From Anaerolineales bacterium (lineage in GTDB: Bacteria > Chloroflexota > Anaerolineae > Anaerolineales > E44-bin32): a stretch of DNA of 6,701 nt. A model generated the notes under the pieces. It was given only the letters and a program-made list of their open reading frames with translations, did not search any database and was not told the DNA's origin. The position numbers and the translations under genes were made by a program. Within the stretch, counting starts at the first letter, position 1, and each line of letters opens with the position of its first letter. Location of the stretch: contig DAOUTT010000124.1 of the NCBI GenBank assembly GCA_030668545.1, positions 1-6,701 on the forward strand. Direction: 5' to 3'. Shown piece by piece: positions 5,848-6,701 of the stretch.

Positions 5848-6135
5848 GGTCCGTCACGCCGTTCGAAAACATCGATGAACGATTAGAAAGGAATGGTCAA
5901 TCCTAGCACATTTGCCCGAACCTGACTCAGGGATGGAAAAAACAATTTCATCTATCTTTGCATACTGAAGATTCCATTTAGATGAATATCAAGCCCATGG
6001 AAATAATATCGATTCCGCCGACCATCGCCTGCAGTTTTTGCCGGTCGGAGAGCAACATACTCCAGGGAATTAGCCCTGGAGTATGCCAAAGATGTTTGTG
6101 ACTATAAGCTGTGTTCGTTTCAGATGTCTTTCAGA
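5848..6135. other. Spacer between the GIN-domain gene and the ABC-LytTR gene
   Basis: No coding frame is convincing in these 288 bases. The part near the regulator should contain its promoter. A possible extended -10 on the minus strand, TGCTAGGAT, lies near 5901-5909, but no good -35 is seen at the right distance. ATCGTTCAT (minus strand, 5883-5875) matches the LytTR half-site pattern at eight of nine positions and could serve autoregulation, though no clear second copy lies 21 bases away. The part near the GIN gene holds the strong inverted repeat listed separately. Confidence 0.5.
6056..6085 (-). terminator. Perfect 12-bp inverted repeat after the GIN-domain gene, probable terminator hairpin
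   Basis: CATACTCCAGGG and CCCTGGAGTATG pair perfectly around a six-base loop, giving a strong hairpin in either strand. It begins about 50 bases beyond the stop codon of the GIN-domain gene, where a terminator is expected. The bases after it on the minus strand (TTGCTCTCC) are only moderately T-rich, so a strong intrinsic terminator is not assured. A dyad operator for the downstream regulator is the alternative. Confidence 0.5.
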
Positions 6136-6701
6136 TCACGGCGATCCAAGCGCTTTGAGGTTCCCCAAACCGCTTACGCTTTCCCGCACCTGCGGATTGC
6201 CATAGTAACTTACATTCCCCACCCCGCTGATATTCACATCCAGGGAGTCCGTCGCCCACACTGTTGCGTTGCCGGCGCCGCTGATATTCAAATCGATGTG
6301 TTCGCTCTGCAACTCCGCGCTGTCGTATGAGCCTGCGCCGCTGACGTTTATCTCCTGAGCTACCGCAAAACCGGAGATCTCGATCGACCCCGCTCCGCTT
6401 AACTCCACATCAAAGCGCTCGGCTTCTATACCACTCGCTTCGATGCTCCCTGCCCCCGATAGGGCGATCCCATCCAGCGTTATGACGGTGAGGGTATACG
6501 TGATTGATTTCGTTGGTCGGACAATGTCCTGCCACCTATCGGTATCGAAACCGATCTCGAGGGTGCCCCCACGCACCCGCGTTTCAATTCTTGGCAGGAT
6601 GTTATCTTCTGCCTCGATCGTAAGAGATTCTTCGCTGCCATGAGCAATGATCAGCTTCCCAAACCCCTCGAAGGAAACTCGATCGAAATCTGATACATCT
6701 C
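6136..6701 (-). CDS. GIN-domain (DUF2807-type) putative adhesin or envelope protein, N-terminus outside window
   Basis: The last 187 codons of a larger gene, open to the window edge and ending in TGA at 6138-6136. The visible part starts DVSDFDRVSFEGFGKLIIA, matching the opening strands of GIN/DUF2807 domains, and then has a ladder of glycine-rich rungs: SGAGSIE twice, SGAGSYD, SGAGNAT, SGVGNVS, SGLGNLK. The rungs are about 18-20 residues apart, as in a right-handed beta-helix in which each turn repeats the SGxG corner. Such proteins are usually exported, often as lipoproteins, but the signal region lies outside the window. A reading from an internal GTG at 6576 would be too short and would cut the domain, so the full open frame is used. 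The family is often called a putative autotransporter adhesin; actual function is poorly known. It lies upstream of the ABC-LytTR gene on the same strand but is separated by a hairpin. Confidence 0.88.
   Translation of the reverse strand, partial: DVSDFDRVSFEGFGKLIIAHGSEESLTIEAEDNILPRIETRVRGGTLEIGFDTDRWQDIVRPTKSITYTLTVITLDGIALSGAGSIEASGIEAERFDVELSGAGSIEISGFAVAQEINVSGAGSYDSAELQSEHIDLNISGAGNATVWATDSLDVNISGVGNVSYYGNPQVRESVSGLGNLKALGSP

Noticed and set aside
6018..6048. Inverted repeat CCGACC / GGTCGG with a 19-base gap
   Set aside because: Short arms and a long loop with no T run; weaker than the adjacent 12-bp hairpin and compatible with chance.
1..6701. CRISPR arrays, tRNA or rRNA genes, insertion sequences
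   Set aside because: I saw no spaced identical repeats, no tRNA-like cloverleaf pattern, no transposase motif and no terminal inverted repeats flanked by target duplications.

Overview
This is a bacterial window in which every supportable gene lies on the minus strand, so transcription runs from high to low coordinates. The mix suggests a Chloroflexota-like (for example Anaerolineae) or low-GC Gram-positive-related genome. It includes an ABC-LytTR fusion regulator, a DUF2807/GIN-type putative adhesin, an ABC-2 exporter with tandem permeases, a DUF4177-like protein and a zinc-ribbon repeat protein. That placement is an inference from gene content, since there is no rRNA or other phylogenetic marker here.

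In transcription order:
(1) 6701-6136, the C-terminal part of a GIN-domain beta-helical protein, cut by the window edge.
(2) A 288-base spacer with a perfect 12-bp inverted repeat and probably the promoter of the next gene.
(3) 5847-4852, a 331-aa protein that fuses an ABC ATPase-like domain to a LytTR DNA-binding domain. The ATPase half has lost key catalytic residues.
(4) An intergenic control region (about 4610-4851) with a minus-strand terminator, a candidate promoter, a 21-bp-period direct repeat resembling a LytTR site, and a plus-facing terminator-like hairpin.
(5) 4609-4439 and 4369-4157, two very small membrane proteins.
(6) 4141-3413, a complete ABC exporter ATPase.
(7) 3340-2258 and 2152-1052, two related ABC-2 (NatB-like) permeases.
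(8) 926-723, a small DUF4177-like protein.
(9) 522-1, the N-terminal part of a protein with a zinc ribbon followed by 37-residue aromatic/glycine repeats, open at the window edge.

The likely logic is a regulated export module. The ABC-LytTR protein would bind the intergenic repeat and control the downstream unit of two small membrane proteins, one ATPase and two permeases. The regulator's ABC half resembles the transporter's own ATPase closely enough to suggest duplication and conversion into a sensor. The ATPase and permease pair should form an exporter of one ATPase homodimer and a heterodimeric membrane part. Its substrate cannot be read from sequence. The GIN-domain protein upstream fits an envelope-related role, but the link is only by neighbourhood. 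The most unusual items are the degenerate ABC-LytTR regulator with its candidate operator, and the zinc-ribbon/37-residue-repeat protein.
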